In this document: positions 7,504-15,216 of the stretch, in pieces
Layout of the letters: the number at the start of each line of letters is the position of its first letter
Numbering within the stretch: the stretch's first letter is position 1
NCBI GenBank assembly: GCA_945901065.1
Contig: CAMDKI010000004.1
Location: forward strand, 229,247-293,246
DNA length: 64,000 nucleotides
Source: Chitinophaga pinensis
GTDB lineage: Bacteria; Bacteroidota; Bacteroidia; Chitinophagales; CAIOSU01
Direction of reading: 5' to 3'
The notes under the pieces: generated by a model
What the model saw: only the letters and a program-made list of their open reading frames with translations
What the model was told of the DNA's origin: nothing
The model's database searches: none
Program-made: the position numbers and the translations under genes

Positions 7504-8727
7504 CTACATGCTTGCGGTAAAGAGCAGATCAATGTCGGTATGTTTAATGTTGAACTTCTCGCCCAAATGCCGATTGGTTAAGCAGCCTTTGTATATGTAA
7601 ACCCCATGACGGCTTGCGTGGTCGTGGCTGAGCATTTTCTCAAACCCACCAATTTCGCCAGAGCGCAATAGGGTAGGGCTCAGTAAGTTGCTCATGGCAT
7701 AGCTGGCTGTGCGGGCTACCCTGCTGGCAATGTTGGGCACGCAGTAATGTATAACACCGTACTTTTTAAAGGTTGGGTTCTGGTGTGTTGTTACTTCTGA
7801 GGTTTCGAAACAACCACCTTGGTCAATACTTACATCAATAATTACAGAGCCATGCTTCATATGCGAAACCATCTCTTCGGTAACCAAAATAGGGGTCCTA
7901 CCAGACTCTGAATGGATGGCACCCACGGCCACATCGGCTACTTGCAGTTCTCGTTTCAGTACCTCTGGATAAAGGCTGCTGGTATATATGCGCGCGCCTA
8001 GGTTATTCTGCAGGCGCATTAATTTATAAATGTTGTTATCGAATACCCGAACCGTAGCACCAAGGCCTAATGCGGCACGAGCTACAAACTCACCTACTAC
8101 ACCTGCTCCCAGAATAACTACGTTGGCTGGCGGCACGCCCGATATGCCGCCAATCAATACGCCTTGCCCATTGCGGGTGGTGCTTAGGTATTCGGCAGCC
8201 AATAGCATAACACTGCTACCAGCTATTTCGCTCATTGAGCGCACAAAAGGGTAAGTACCCGAATCGTCTTTAATATACTCAACCGCAATAGATGTAACTT
8301 TTTTGGCCATCAGTTTGCGTATGTACTCATCTTTAAGTGTAGGTAAGTGAATAGGCGAAATAAGGATTTGATGCATTTTGATCATCTCAATCTCCTCATC
8401 GGTGGGCGGGGCAACTTTAACAATTATCTCAGCCTCGTATACCTGCCTGCCATCGTAAGCAATTTCTGCTCCAGCCTCTGAGTAATCTTTATCTGTAAAG
8501 TGCGAGCCAGCCCCAGCCTTAGTTTCCACTATTACCCTATGACCATTGCTGGTAAGGGTTTGCACCGACTCTGGGGTTAAGGGTATCCGGTTCTCTTGAA
8601 AAGAATTTTCTTTAGGCACCCCGATAAACAGCCTTTGGGTTCTGCTGTTCATAGATACGGGCATTTCTTGTGGTTCTAGCCCAAATTGAACTGCATAACC
8701 AGATATGGTCGGTTTCTTTTCAGTCAC
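7504..8727 (-). CDS. ald: Alanine dehydrogenase
   Basis: This is a NAD-dependent alanine dehydrogenase of the AlaDH/PNT family, converting alanine to pyruvate and ammonia. Seen in order are the substrate-binding N-terminus (FIGVPKENSFQENRIPLTPE), VETKAGAGSHFTDKDY, and the Rossmann motif in VVILGAGVVGEFVARAALGLG. The C-terminus has the VSIDQGGCFETS segment and CVPNIASRVARTASYAMSN. The GTG start at 8727 (407 residues) is chosen because a near-perfect promoter (8751-8779) lies just upstream. The longer frame to a TTG at 8787 would overlap that promoter. It is convergent with the thioesterase gene. Confidence 0.9.
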   Translation of the reverse strand: MTEKKPTISGYAVQFGLEPQEMPVSMNSRTQRLFIGVPKENSFQENRIPLTPESVQTLTSNGHRVIVETKAGAGSHFTDKDYSEAGAEIAYDGRQVYEAEIIVKVAPPTDEEIEMIKMHQILISPIHLPTLKDEYIRKLMAKKVTSIAVEYIKDDSGTYPFVRSMSEIAGSSVMLLAAEYLSTTRNGQGVLIGGISGVPPANVVILGAGVVGEFVARAALGLGATVRVFDNNIYKLMRLQNNLGARIYTSSLYPEVLKRELQVADVAVGAIHSESGRTPILVTEEMVSHMKHGSVIIDVSIDQGGCFETSEVTTHQNPTFKKYGVIHYCVPNIASRVARTASYAMSNLLSPTLLRSGEIGGFEKMLSHDHASRHGVYIYKGCLTNRHLGEKFNIKHTDIDLLFTASM

Positions 8728-8750
8728 GGTGTCGATTTTAGTCGGTAATG

Positions 8751-8779
8751 CAAAGTTACTAATTAGTGTAATGTACAAA
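8751..8779 (-). promoter_or_regulatory. Bacteroidota-type promoter of ald
   Basis: On the minus strand TTTG (8779-8776), a 17-base spacer and TAACTTTG (8758-8751) match the Bacteroidota consensus TTG-N17..23-TAnnTTTG. The GTG start at 8727 follows after 23 bases, giving a short leader. Confidence 0.65.
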
Positions 8780-8868
8780 GCCCACAACTCGTGGTCACTT
8801 ACTCGTTGATTTGACCCATTGTTGACTGATTAATAGGACAAATTTTACCCTAAGTTAGGCAACTCAAC

Positions 8869-9294
8869 TTAAATAGCATCTATTACACGATAACCGTCTT
8901 CATTAGCTGCGATACTTACTTTAACCACATTAAGTGGCAACAAGGTTTCAATTAGTTGCGGCCATTCAATAAAACAATACGCTTCCTTATCGTCCAAATA
9001 CTCTTCAATCCCCATTTGAAGGGCTTCTTCTAAGTCATTTAGCCTGTATAGGTCCATGTGAAATATGCGCTGCGTGGCTGCATTATATTCATTTACCAAG
9101 GCATATGTAGGGCTTGAAAGCGCCTCAGTGGTGCCCAATACCTCACACAACTGCTTTATGAACGTAGTTTTTCCTGCGCCCATCTCACCATAAAACACAA
9201 ATATTTTTTGAGAAGGAAAACACTTTAATAGTGCAGCCGCAGCCTCGGGCAGCAGTTGTAGGTCCCTCACCATCATGCTAAAGTGTCCGCTCAT
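8869..9294 (-). CDS. tsaE: tRNA threonylcarbamoyladenosine biosynthesis ATPase TsaE
   Basis: TsaE (YjeE) is the P-loop ATPase that drives the TsaB/TsaD complex making t6A37 in ANN-decoding tRNAs. The 141-residue length is normal. The Walker A motif is GEMGAGKTTFIKQLC near residue 36, followed by SPTYALVNEY, HMDLYRL and the C-terminal FIEWPQ motif that the family needs. Its ATG overlaps the porX stop by four bases (ATGA), so it is translationally coupled to porX. Confidence 0.93.
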   Translation of the reverse strand: MSGHFSMMVRDLQLLPEAAAALLKCFPSQKIFVFYGEMGAGKTTFIKQLCEVLGTTEALSSPTYALVNEYNAATQRIFHMDLYRLNDLEEALQMGIEEYLDDKEAYCFIEWPQLIETLLPLNVVKVSIAANEDGYRVIDAI

Positions 9295-10853
9295 TTGTTG
9301 CTATAAACCGCAAAAGGAATAATAACTTCCTCCAAAGATATGCCGCCATGCTGAAAAGTATCCCTGAAATAGCCCACAAAGTGGTTGTAATTGTTCGGGT
9401 ACACAAAGAATTTATCTTCTCTGGCAAATATAAATGTGGAGCTTACGTGTTGGCGCGGCAGGCCTGCATCCAAAGGGTTTTTTACTTCAAATACATCACG
9501 TTGGTCAAAGTTGAGGTTTTTGCCGCTTTTATACCTGATATTGGTGGTGGTAGCCCTATCGGCAATACATTTACTTGGGGTGTTTACTCGCTTGGTGCCG
9601 TGGTCGGTAGTAAATATTAGGTTTACCTTTTTGCCTACGAGCTTTTTTAGGGCATTGTGCAAGGGTGAGTGTTCAAACCACGATAGCGTCAGCGAGCGGT
9701 AAGCGGCTTCGTCGCTAGCCAATTCCTTAAGTACCTCCATCTCGGTGCGGGCATGCGAAAGCATATCTACAAAGTTGTACACGATAACTGTTAGCTGGCT
9801 GTTGAGGTAGTTCAATATATTATCTTCCAACTTACGACCATCGGCATGGTTGGTTATTTTCAGGTAGTCGCTTTTGATGGGCTCGTGGAAAGTACGCTTA
9901 AGAAAAGACTTCAAGTAAACGTTTTCCGATAGGTTTTTTCCACCATCATCTTCGTCGTTCTTCCATTCGTTCGGAAAGTGCTTTTCAATATCTATGGGCA
10001 TCATTCCGGCAAAAATGGCATTGCGACTATACTGCGTAGCAGTTGGTAGTATACTATAAAAACTGTCGTCAGTTACCATACGGAAACTCTCGTTTATCAT
10101 GGGCTGTATCGTGCGCCATTGGTCGAGTCGCAGGTTATCTATTAATATTACAATAGTTGGTGTTTTTGGGTCGGCCTTTACAACCGGTACTATTTTCTCT
10201 GCCATCAATTGATGCGACATAATCGGGGCATCCTTGTCTTTGCCTTTTACCCAATCAATGTAATGTTTGATAATGTACTTATTGAACTCTACATTGGCCT
10301 CGTGCTTTTGCATGTTCAATACCTCCTTCATACCATTGTCGCTGCTTTTCTCCAACTCCAACTCCCAATGGATTAGCTTTTTATACAAATCCATCCACTG
10401 CTTGTGGTCTAATTGGTCTTGAATGGTAGAGAAAATTTGCTGAAACTCCTTCTGGTAATCGCTGTTGGTTTTGGCGCTAACCAAGCGTTTGTTGTCAATA
10501 ATCTTCTTCAGGGTAAGTAATATTTGGTTTGGCTTAACCGGTTTAATCAGGTAATCAGTTATCTGCGAACCGATGGCCTCTTCCATAATATCCTCTTCCT
10601 CATTTTTAGTAATCATTACTATGGGTAAACCTGGGCTGATTTTCTTTATTTCAGCCAATGTTTCAAGGCCAGTTATACCGGGCATACTTTCATCCAAGAA
10701 AACAACGTCAATGGGTTCATTCTTGCATTTCTCAATCGCATCGCGGCCATTGGTTACAGCAATTATGCTATATCCTTTGCTTTCGAGGAAAAGAATTTGG
10801 GGTTTCAACAAGTCAATCTCATCGTCGGCCCAAAGTATGTTTATATTGTTCAT
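9291..10853 (-). CDS. porX: PorX-type response regulator with PglZ domain
   Basis: This 520-residue protein has a CheY-like receiver domain at 1-125, with acidic residues WADDE, phospho-acceptor Asp54 in VFLDESMPG and Lys in IKPVKP. A helical linker follows, and then a large PglZ domain of the alkaline phosphatase superfamily from about 200 to the end (VILIDNLRLDQW, TTDHGTKRV, FAREDKFFVYPNNYNHF). This architecture is that of PorX, the cytosolic regulator that with the kinase PorY controls type IX secretion. No porY-like kinase is adjacent. T9SS cargo genes lie at 12276, 13957 and 42108. The length matches PorX. Confidence 0.92.
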   Translation of the reverse strand: MNNINILWADDEIDLLKPQILFLESKGYSIIAVTNGRDAIEKCKNEPIDVVFLDESMPGITGLETLAEIKKISPGLPIVMITKNEEEDIMEEAIGSQITDYLIKPVKPNQILLTLKKIIDNKRLVSAKTNSDYQKEFQQIFSTIQDQLDHKQWMDLYKKLIHWELELEKSSDNGMKEVLNMQKHEANVEFNKYIIKHYIDWVKGKDKDAPIMSHQLMAEKIVPVVKADPKTPTIVILIDNLRLDQWRTIQPMINESFRMVTDDSFYSILPTATQYSRNAIFAGMMPIDIEKHFPNEWKNDEDDGGKNLSENVYLKSFLKRTFHEPIKSDYLKITNHADGRKLEDNILNYLNSQLTVIVYNFVDMLSHARTEMEVLKELASDEAAYRSLTLSWFEHSPLHNALKKLVGKKVNLIFTTDHGTKRVNTPSKCIADRATTTNIRYKSGKNLNFDQRDVFEVKNPLDAGLPRQHVSSTFIFAREDKFFVYPNNYNHFVGYFRDTFQHGGISLEEVIIPFAVYSNK

Positions 10854-10911
10854 CAGGATTGGCTAATTTTGTTGCTAAGTTAAAGTTAATATAGTATTTC
10901 AGACGCTACAC

Positions 10912-12153
10912 TTGCAAACGCCCATCAATAAACGAAAGATATTTAACGACCCCGTGTATGGATTTATTACCATCCGCCACGAAGTCATTTACGACCTCAT
11001 AGAGCATCGTTACTTTCAGCGCTTGCGCCGCATCAAGCAATTGGGCATGAGCCATTACGTTTACCCTGGGGCGTACCATACCCGTTTCCATCATGCCTTG
11101 GGCGCGCTGCACCTCACGCAGTTGGCACTTGACGAGCTTTGCGCTAAAGGGCACGACATTACCGCAGAAGAGCAGGAGGCGGTTTGTATTGGCATTCTTT
11201 TGCACGATATTGGTCATGGACCTTTCTCTCATGCACTAGAACGCTGTTTGGCTCCAGGTATTTCACACGAGTTCTTATCAGAGTTAATAATGGACTCTTT
11301 GAATACCGAATTTAATGGTAAGCTAACACTGGCTATTGAAATTTTCCAAGGCAAGTACCATAAACAGTTTCTGCAAAAACTTATCAGTAGCCAATTGGAT
11401 ATGGATAGGTTAGATTACTTGGTTCGCGATAGCTTTTATACTGGCGTGCAGGAAGGTTCCATCGGTTTCGATCGCATTATTAAAATGCTGGAAGTAAAGA
11501 ACGATGAGTTGGTAATTGAGGCTAAAGGAATCTATTCCGTTGAGAAATTTTTGGTTGCTCGGAGGTTAATGTATTGGCAGGTATATCTGCACAAAACGGT
11601 GTTGTGTGCTGAGCAAATGATGGTGAAGGTGCTTTTGCGTGCCAAAGAGTTGGCAGCAGCTGGAGCCGATTTGTTTGCTACACCCAGCTTCCGCTACTTT
11701 TTGTATACCGATGTGCAGCGCGAAGAGTTTGATTCGCCATATAGCGATGCGCTTGAGCAATACTTGCGCATGGACGATAACGATATTATGGCCAGCGTGA
11801 AGCAATGGGTTTATCATGATGATATAGTGCTTCGCCGTTTATGCAAAGGATTAGTAGAGCGCAAGCTTTACCGGGTTGAATTATTTAACGAGCCCATATC
11901 TGATTTGCACGTTATGGAGCTTCGTGAGAAAGCTCAAAAACAGTTTGCCGTTTCCGATCACGAGTTAGATTATCTAGTGTTGCAAGGCAGCACCAGCAAT
12001 AGTGCTTATAATATGGATAAGGGCAATATTAATATCCTTTTTAAAGATGGCACTTTGAAAGATGTAGCCAAAGCCAGCGACCAACTGAACATCCAATACC
12101 TATCTACACCGGTTGTGAAGTATTATGTATGCTACCCGAAGGAGAGCAAGTAA
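10912..12153 (+). CDS. HD-domain phosphohydrolase (dNTPase-like)
   Basis: This 413-residue protein is of the HD superfamily close to SAMHD1/dGTPase-like bacterial phosphohydrolases. It has the family start NKRKIFNDPVYGF, then RLRRIKQLG, the metal-ligand stretch HTRFHHALGALHL, and the HD motif ILLHDIGHGPFSHALE. Further on are SSQLDMDRLDYLVRDSF and the GFDRI segment. It probably hydrolyses a nucleotide or nucleotide-like phosphate; the substrate is not shown. The start codon is TTG at 10912, since no ATG precedes the conserved block. It is divergent from porX, with 58 bases between. Confidence 0.85.
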   Translation: MQTPINKRKIFNDPVYGFITIRHEVIYDLIEHRYFQRLRRIKQLGMSHYVYPGAYHTRFHHALGALHLTQLALDELCAKGHDITAEEQEAVCIGILLHDIGHGPFSHALERCLAPGISHEFLSELIMDSLNTEFNGKLTLAIEIFQGKYHKQFLQKLISSQLDMDRLDYLVRDSFYTGVQEGSIGFDRIIKMLEVKNDELVIEAKGIYSVEKFLVARRLMYWQVYLHKTVLCAEQMMVKVLLRAKELAAAGADLFATPSFRYFLYTDVQREEFDSPYSDALEQYLRMDDNDIMASVKQWVYHDDIVLRRLCKGLVERKLYRVELFNEPISDLHVMELREKAQKQFAVSDHELDYLVLQGSTSNSAYNMDKGNINILFKDGTLKDVAKASDQLNIQYLSTPVVKYYVCYPKESK

Positions 12154-12217
12154 AGGAACAGTATCAAGCGTACATCTAATTTTCGATAAGTTTACAATGG
12201 TTTGTTATAAAATAATT

Positions 12218-12239
12218 GAGCCCCGCTTTTGCGGGGCCC
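12218..12239. terminator. Hairpin terminator between convergent genes
   Basis: The stem GCCCCGC/GCGGGGC with a TTTT loop lies between the HD gene and the convergent T9SS gene. On the minus strand it is followed by an AT-rich stretch ending in TTTT. Confidence 0.6.
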
Positions 12240-12275
12240 AATGAATATAGAGGATTGCAGTAGTTAAAGTTGAAT

Positions 12276-13928
12276 TTACTCTACCACTACTACTTTCCTA
12301 TTGATTTCTGTACCAACTATCTGAAAATTATAAACACCCACAGGCAATTCGGATAAATCTAATTGGGTATTATTTTGGTTTAGATATCCATTGATAACTA
12401 CTTGGCCAATAGTGTTATATAGTACAAAATGGGCGTTTGCAAGTTGTTTGTTCCACTCAACAGTAACGATGCTATTGGTTGGGTTAGGGTAAAGTTTAAC
12501 GAGTTGGTTTTTGCTTACCTCATTTATACCTGTGCCACCTATTACAACCAAGGTTTGAGTATAGTTTTTCCGGCAATTACGAGCATCAATTGCGCTTACT
12601 TCAATCTGATAAGTTCCGGCAGTAGTATAGGCTGTTTTGCCGCCACCTGCTGCAGAGTAACTTCCGTTATCAAAATCCCATTGAAGATTTATTGGAAAAT
12701 CGCCACCGAACAGCGTGTCAATGGCAAATTCAAGACTATCGGTCACGTTTAAGTCCAAGGTATCTTGCAAATCTGCTACGATTAATGTTATCGAGTCAGG
12801 GTTTGCAATGGTAGTAGATAGTTGCACTGCACAACCGCCATTATCAGAAACGGTGTAGTTATAGGTACCTGCAGTTAAAGAAATAAAAGTAGCACGGTTA
12901 CCTGTGCTTACCGTTTGAGCATTACCCACCGACGGGGTAACTAAGTAATTAGGTGTACCGCCAACTGGCTTAACTTGCACCAAAGCATCGTTTCCACCAA
13001 AGCAACTTACCGGTATTACGATAAGTTCGTAGGTAAGCAAAGCGCAACTATCGGCAACGGTTACAACTTCGGTTACTGCACAACCATTATTATCAGTAAT
13101 GGTAACGGTGTAGGTCCCAACCGTTAGGTTGTTCACGGTACTGGTAGTTGCCGAGTTGCTCCAGCTATAGCTGTATGGTGCCGAACCGCCGATTGCTGTA
13201 ACAGTTGCAGTGCCATTAGCCAATGCCGAATCAATGATAACAGTGTTGGTTGCGCTAGTGGCAAAACCAGCGATATAACAAGCCTTTGAAGTAGCATCTA
13301 TTGCAAAGCAAACAGGAACGTTAGCAGCACTGCCGCCACATTCGATAGGTAAAAAGCCACCATACTGGTTCAAAGTGCCAATGGTATTTACGAATCCATC
13401 AACACTCAATTCTTCGCCGCTTAATACTTCAACAACCTTAAGAATGGCTTCTAAGTTAGTTACTGATGAAGCACCTGTTATTCCTTGGTTGTCAAACTCC
13501 TCACAAACTCCGTCAAGTAAAGACTCAACCAAATTGCAACATGGCAAACCCGCAGAATAAGAACCACTAATGATTTTATCCACTAAATCCCTAATTTGAC
13601 TAATATTAAACCTTACTGGTATTACACAAACCTCGTCGCCATTGGTTATCTCGGCATAGCTCAGTAGATTAAACTGACCAGATGCATTGGCAGCTATAAT
13701 TTTAGGGGAACTACCAATCAATTGAGTGTTGCTAACTAGTAAATATTCCAAATCAGGCAAAACGGTTCCCGAGTCAGTAAGGGTTGGTGCTGGGGTAGTT
13801 GCCAATAAACATACAACAGGCGATGTGGCATTAGGTTGAATGACAGGCGCAGTTGAGTTACAGTTTGCTTGAGCAAAAGCTTGGCTAACGGTAGCGCATA
13901 GCGCCACCATCAATAATAAATTTTTCAT
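12276..13928 (-). CDS. Secreted T9SS type A cargo protein with SprB-like and PKD-like repeats
   Basis: This 550-residue protein has a signal peptide (MKNLLLMVALCATVSQAFA). An unassigned N-terminal region carries several cysteines (about 50-240). An SprB-like repeat lies near 240-285 (SAPYSYSWSNSAT, GTYTVTITDNNGC), then a second repeat and a PKD-like segment (WDFDNGSYSAAGG, YTTAGTYQIEVSA). The last 80 residues are a T9SS type A sorting domain starting KLYPNPTNSIVTVEW and ending in a basic/Val tail. It is exported and probably surface-attached by type IX secretion. It is the last gene of a minus-strand run with the phosphodiesterase and TonB receptor, so it may share their function. Its ligand is unknown. 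Confidence 0.82.
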   Translation of the reverse strand: MKNLLLMVALCATVSQAFAQANCNSTAPVIQPNATSPVVCLLATTPAPTLTDSGTVLPDLEYLLVSNTQLIGSSPKIIAANASGQFNLLSYAEITNGDEVCVIPVRFNISQIRDLVDKIISGSYSAGLPCCNLVESLLDGVCEEFDNQGITGASSVTNLEAILKVVEVLSGEELSVDGFVNTIGTLNQYGGFLPIECGGSAANVPVCFAIDATSKACYIAGFATSATNTVIIDSALANGTATVTAIGGSAPYSYSWSNSATTSTVNNLTVGTYTVTITDNNGCAVTEVVTVADSCALLTYELIVIPVSCFGGNDALVQVKPVGGTPNYLVTPSVGNAQTVSTGNRATFISLTAGTYNYTVSDNGGCAVQLSTTIANPDSITLIVADLQDTLDLNVTDSLEFAIDTLFGGDFPINLQWDFDNGSYSAAGGGKTAYTTAGTYQIEVSAIDARNCRKNYTQTLVVIGGTGINEVSKNQLVKLYPNPTNSIVTVEWNKQLANAHFVLYNTIGQVVINGYLNQNNTQLDLSELPVGVYNFQIVGTEINRKVVVVE

Positions 13929-13956
13929 AGTAAGGTTGGTTGGTGTGTGGTGGTGA

Positions 13957-15174
13957 TTAGTTCTTTACAATTCTGTTCACCATTGAAATGCCGTTGTGTG
14001 TTACTTCAAGCAAATAAACACCTGCAGGCTCTTTACGAAGATCAAGTTGAACGTCAACCTTATCAGCGGTAAATGGTACCAATCCTGAAGTGATTGCACG
14101 ACCATCCAAATCAAACAAACGGTAGCTTATATCATGCTTTACATGTTGCATTGATAAGGTAAAAGTACCATTAGTAGGATTAGGGAAAATATTTCCACCA
14201 GTTACATTTACAGTTATGTTGTTTATGCCTGTTGTTTTGTTTAACCAAGATTTACCATCTAAATCCCAACGGGTTACGGTATCTGGGTCAACGTTTGGCA
14301 GCAAATGGTCGATAGCTGTTACGCAAATATCAACTAGCAGCGGGGCTTCATCAAAATCGTTTGCATTCGGGAAGATATAATCTAATGGATCTAGGCTACC
14401 TAAGTCAACTATAAGCTCTTGCTTAGGCAATGCACCTAAGTTGCTCCAGCCAATCCACCATATCTCACGCTCTTCGCGAGTTACACCACCGTGTCCATTT
14501 CCAAGACCGCCGTGGTCAGTAGTCAGCATTACTACCCAGCTTTCATTATTGAAGTTGGGGCGACTTTTCAAAGCTGTCATTAATTGACCAACTTGCACGT
14601 CAGCATATTCAATGGCATTAATGTAAGTAGCATATTGTGGGTTAAAACCATTGGCGTGGCCAGTAGCATCCACATCGTCAATATGTACAAAAAGAACATC
14701 AAGCGCAGTATCGTTGGCCAGCAAGCTTACACCAGCAGCCACACAGTCGTTATCTTCGCCCAATACTACTTTTTGATCCCAGCCATCATTGGTTACTTGG
14801 CTGCTCATAGGGTCCCAGCTGGTAATTTGCACCGCCTTAATATCCGGGCGAAACTCTTTTGCGCGGGTTACAAAGTAAGGATACTCTGTCCAATTCGGAT
14901 TACTATAGTTATTGCTGGTTACACCATGTTTTTCTTCCCACACTCCTGTAAGCATGGCGCTCCAGCTTGGGCCGCTCATAGTGGTGCGTAGGTGCCAAGA
15001 GCTGAAGGTAAATGTACCACCAGCAATAAGGCTATCCATATTAGGTGTGTTGGCTTGTCGCAAAGCATCAGACCTTACGCCATCAATGCCAATAAAAAGA
15101 ACTTTCGTTACAGGCTGTGCTGCAAGGCTACCTAACAAAAAAACTAAAGAAAGAGTGTAAAATAGTTGTTTCAT
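13957..15174 (-). CDS. Secreted type I phosphodiesterase / alkaline phosphatase superfamily enzyme with T9SS domain
   Basis: This 405-residue protein has a signal peptide and then a nucleotide-pyrophosphatase/phosphodiesterase-type domain. The metal site starts with FIGIDGVRSD, and the probable nucleophile is a Thr in RTTMSGPSW. HIDDVDATGHANG and TTDHGGLGNGHGG supply further metal ligands. The C-terminal 80 residues (FPNPTNGTFTLSM onwards) are a T9SS type A sorting signal. The enzyme is therefore probably displayed on the surface and splits phosphodiesters or phosphomonoesters. It sits 42 bases downstream of a TonB receptor gene, which suggests that the released product is imported by that receptor. 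Confidence 0.88.
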   Translation of the reverse strand: MKQLFYTLSLVFLLGSLAAQPVTKVLFIGIDGVRSDALRQANTPNMDSLIAGGTFTFSSWHLRTTMSGPSWSAMLTGVWEEKHGVTSNNYSNPNWTEYPYFVTRAKEFRPDIKAVQITSWDPMSSQVTNDGWDQKVVLGEDNDCVAAGVSLLANDTALDVLFVHIDDVDATGHANGFNPQYATYINAIEYADVQVGQLMTALKSRPNFNNESWVVMLTTDHGGLGNGHGGVTREEREIWWIGWSNLGALPKQELIVDLGSLDPLDYIFPNANDFDEAPLLVDICVTAIDHLLPNVDPDTVTRWDLDGKSWLNKTTGINNITVNVTGGNIFPNPTNGTFTLSMQHVKHDISYRLFDLDGRAITSGLVPFTADKVDVQLDLRKEPAGVYLLEVTHNGISMVNRIVKN

Positions 15175-15216
15175 AGTTATGTGTTTGAGATGGCTAAAAT
15201 AATGAACGTATGTTAC

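Noticed and set aside
8728-8787. Longer alanine dehydrogenase start (TTG at 8787)
   Set aside because: A near-perfect promoter lies inside this stretch, so translation from here is unlikely.
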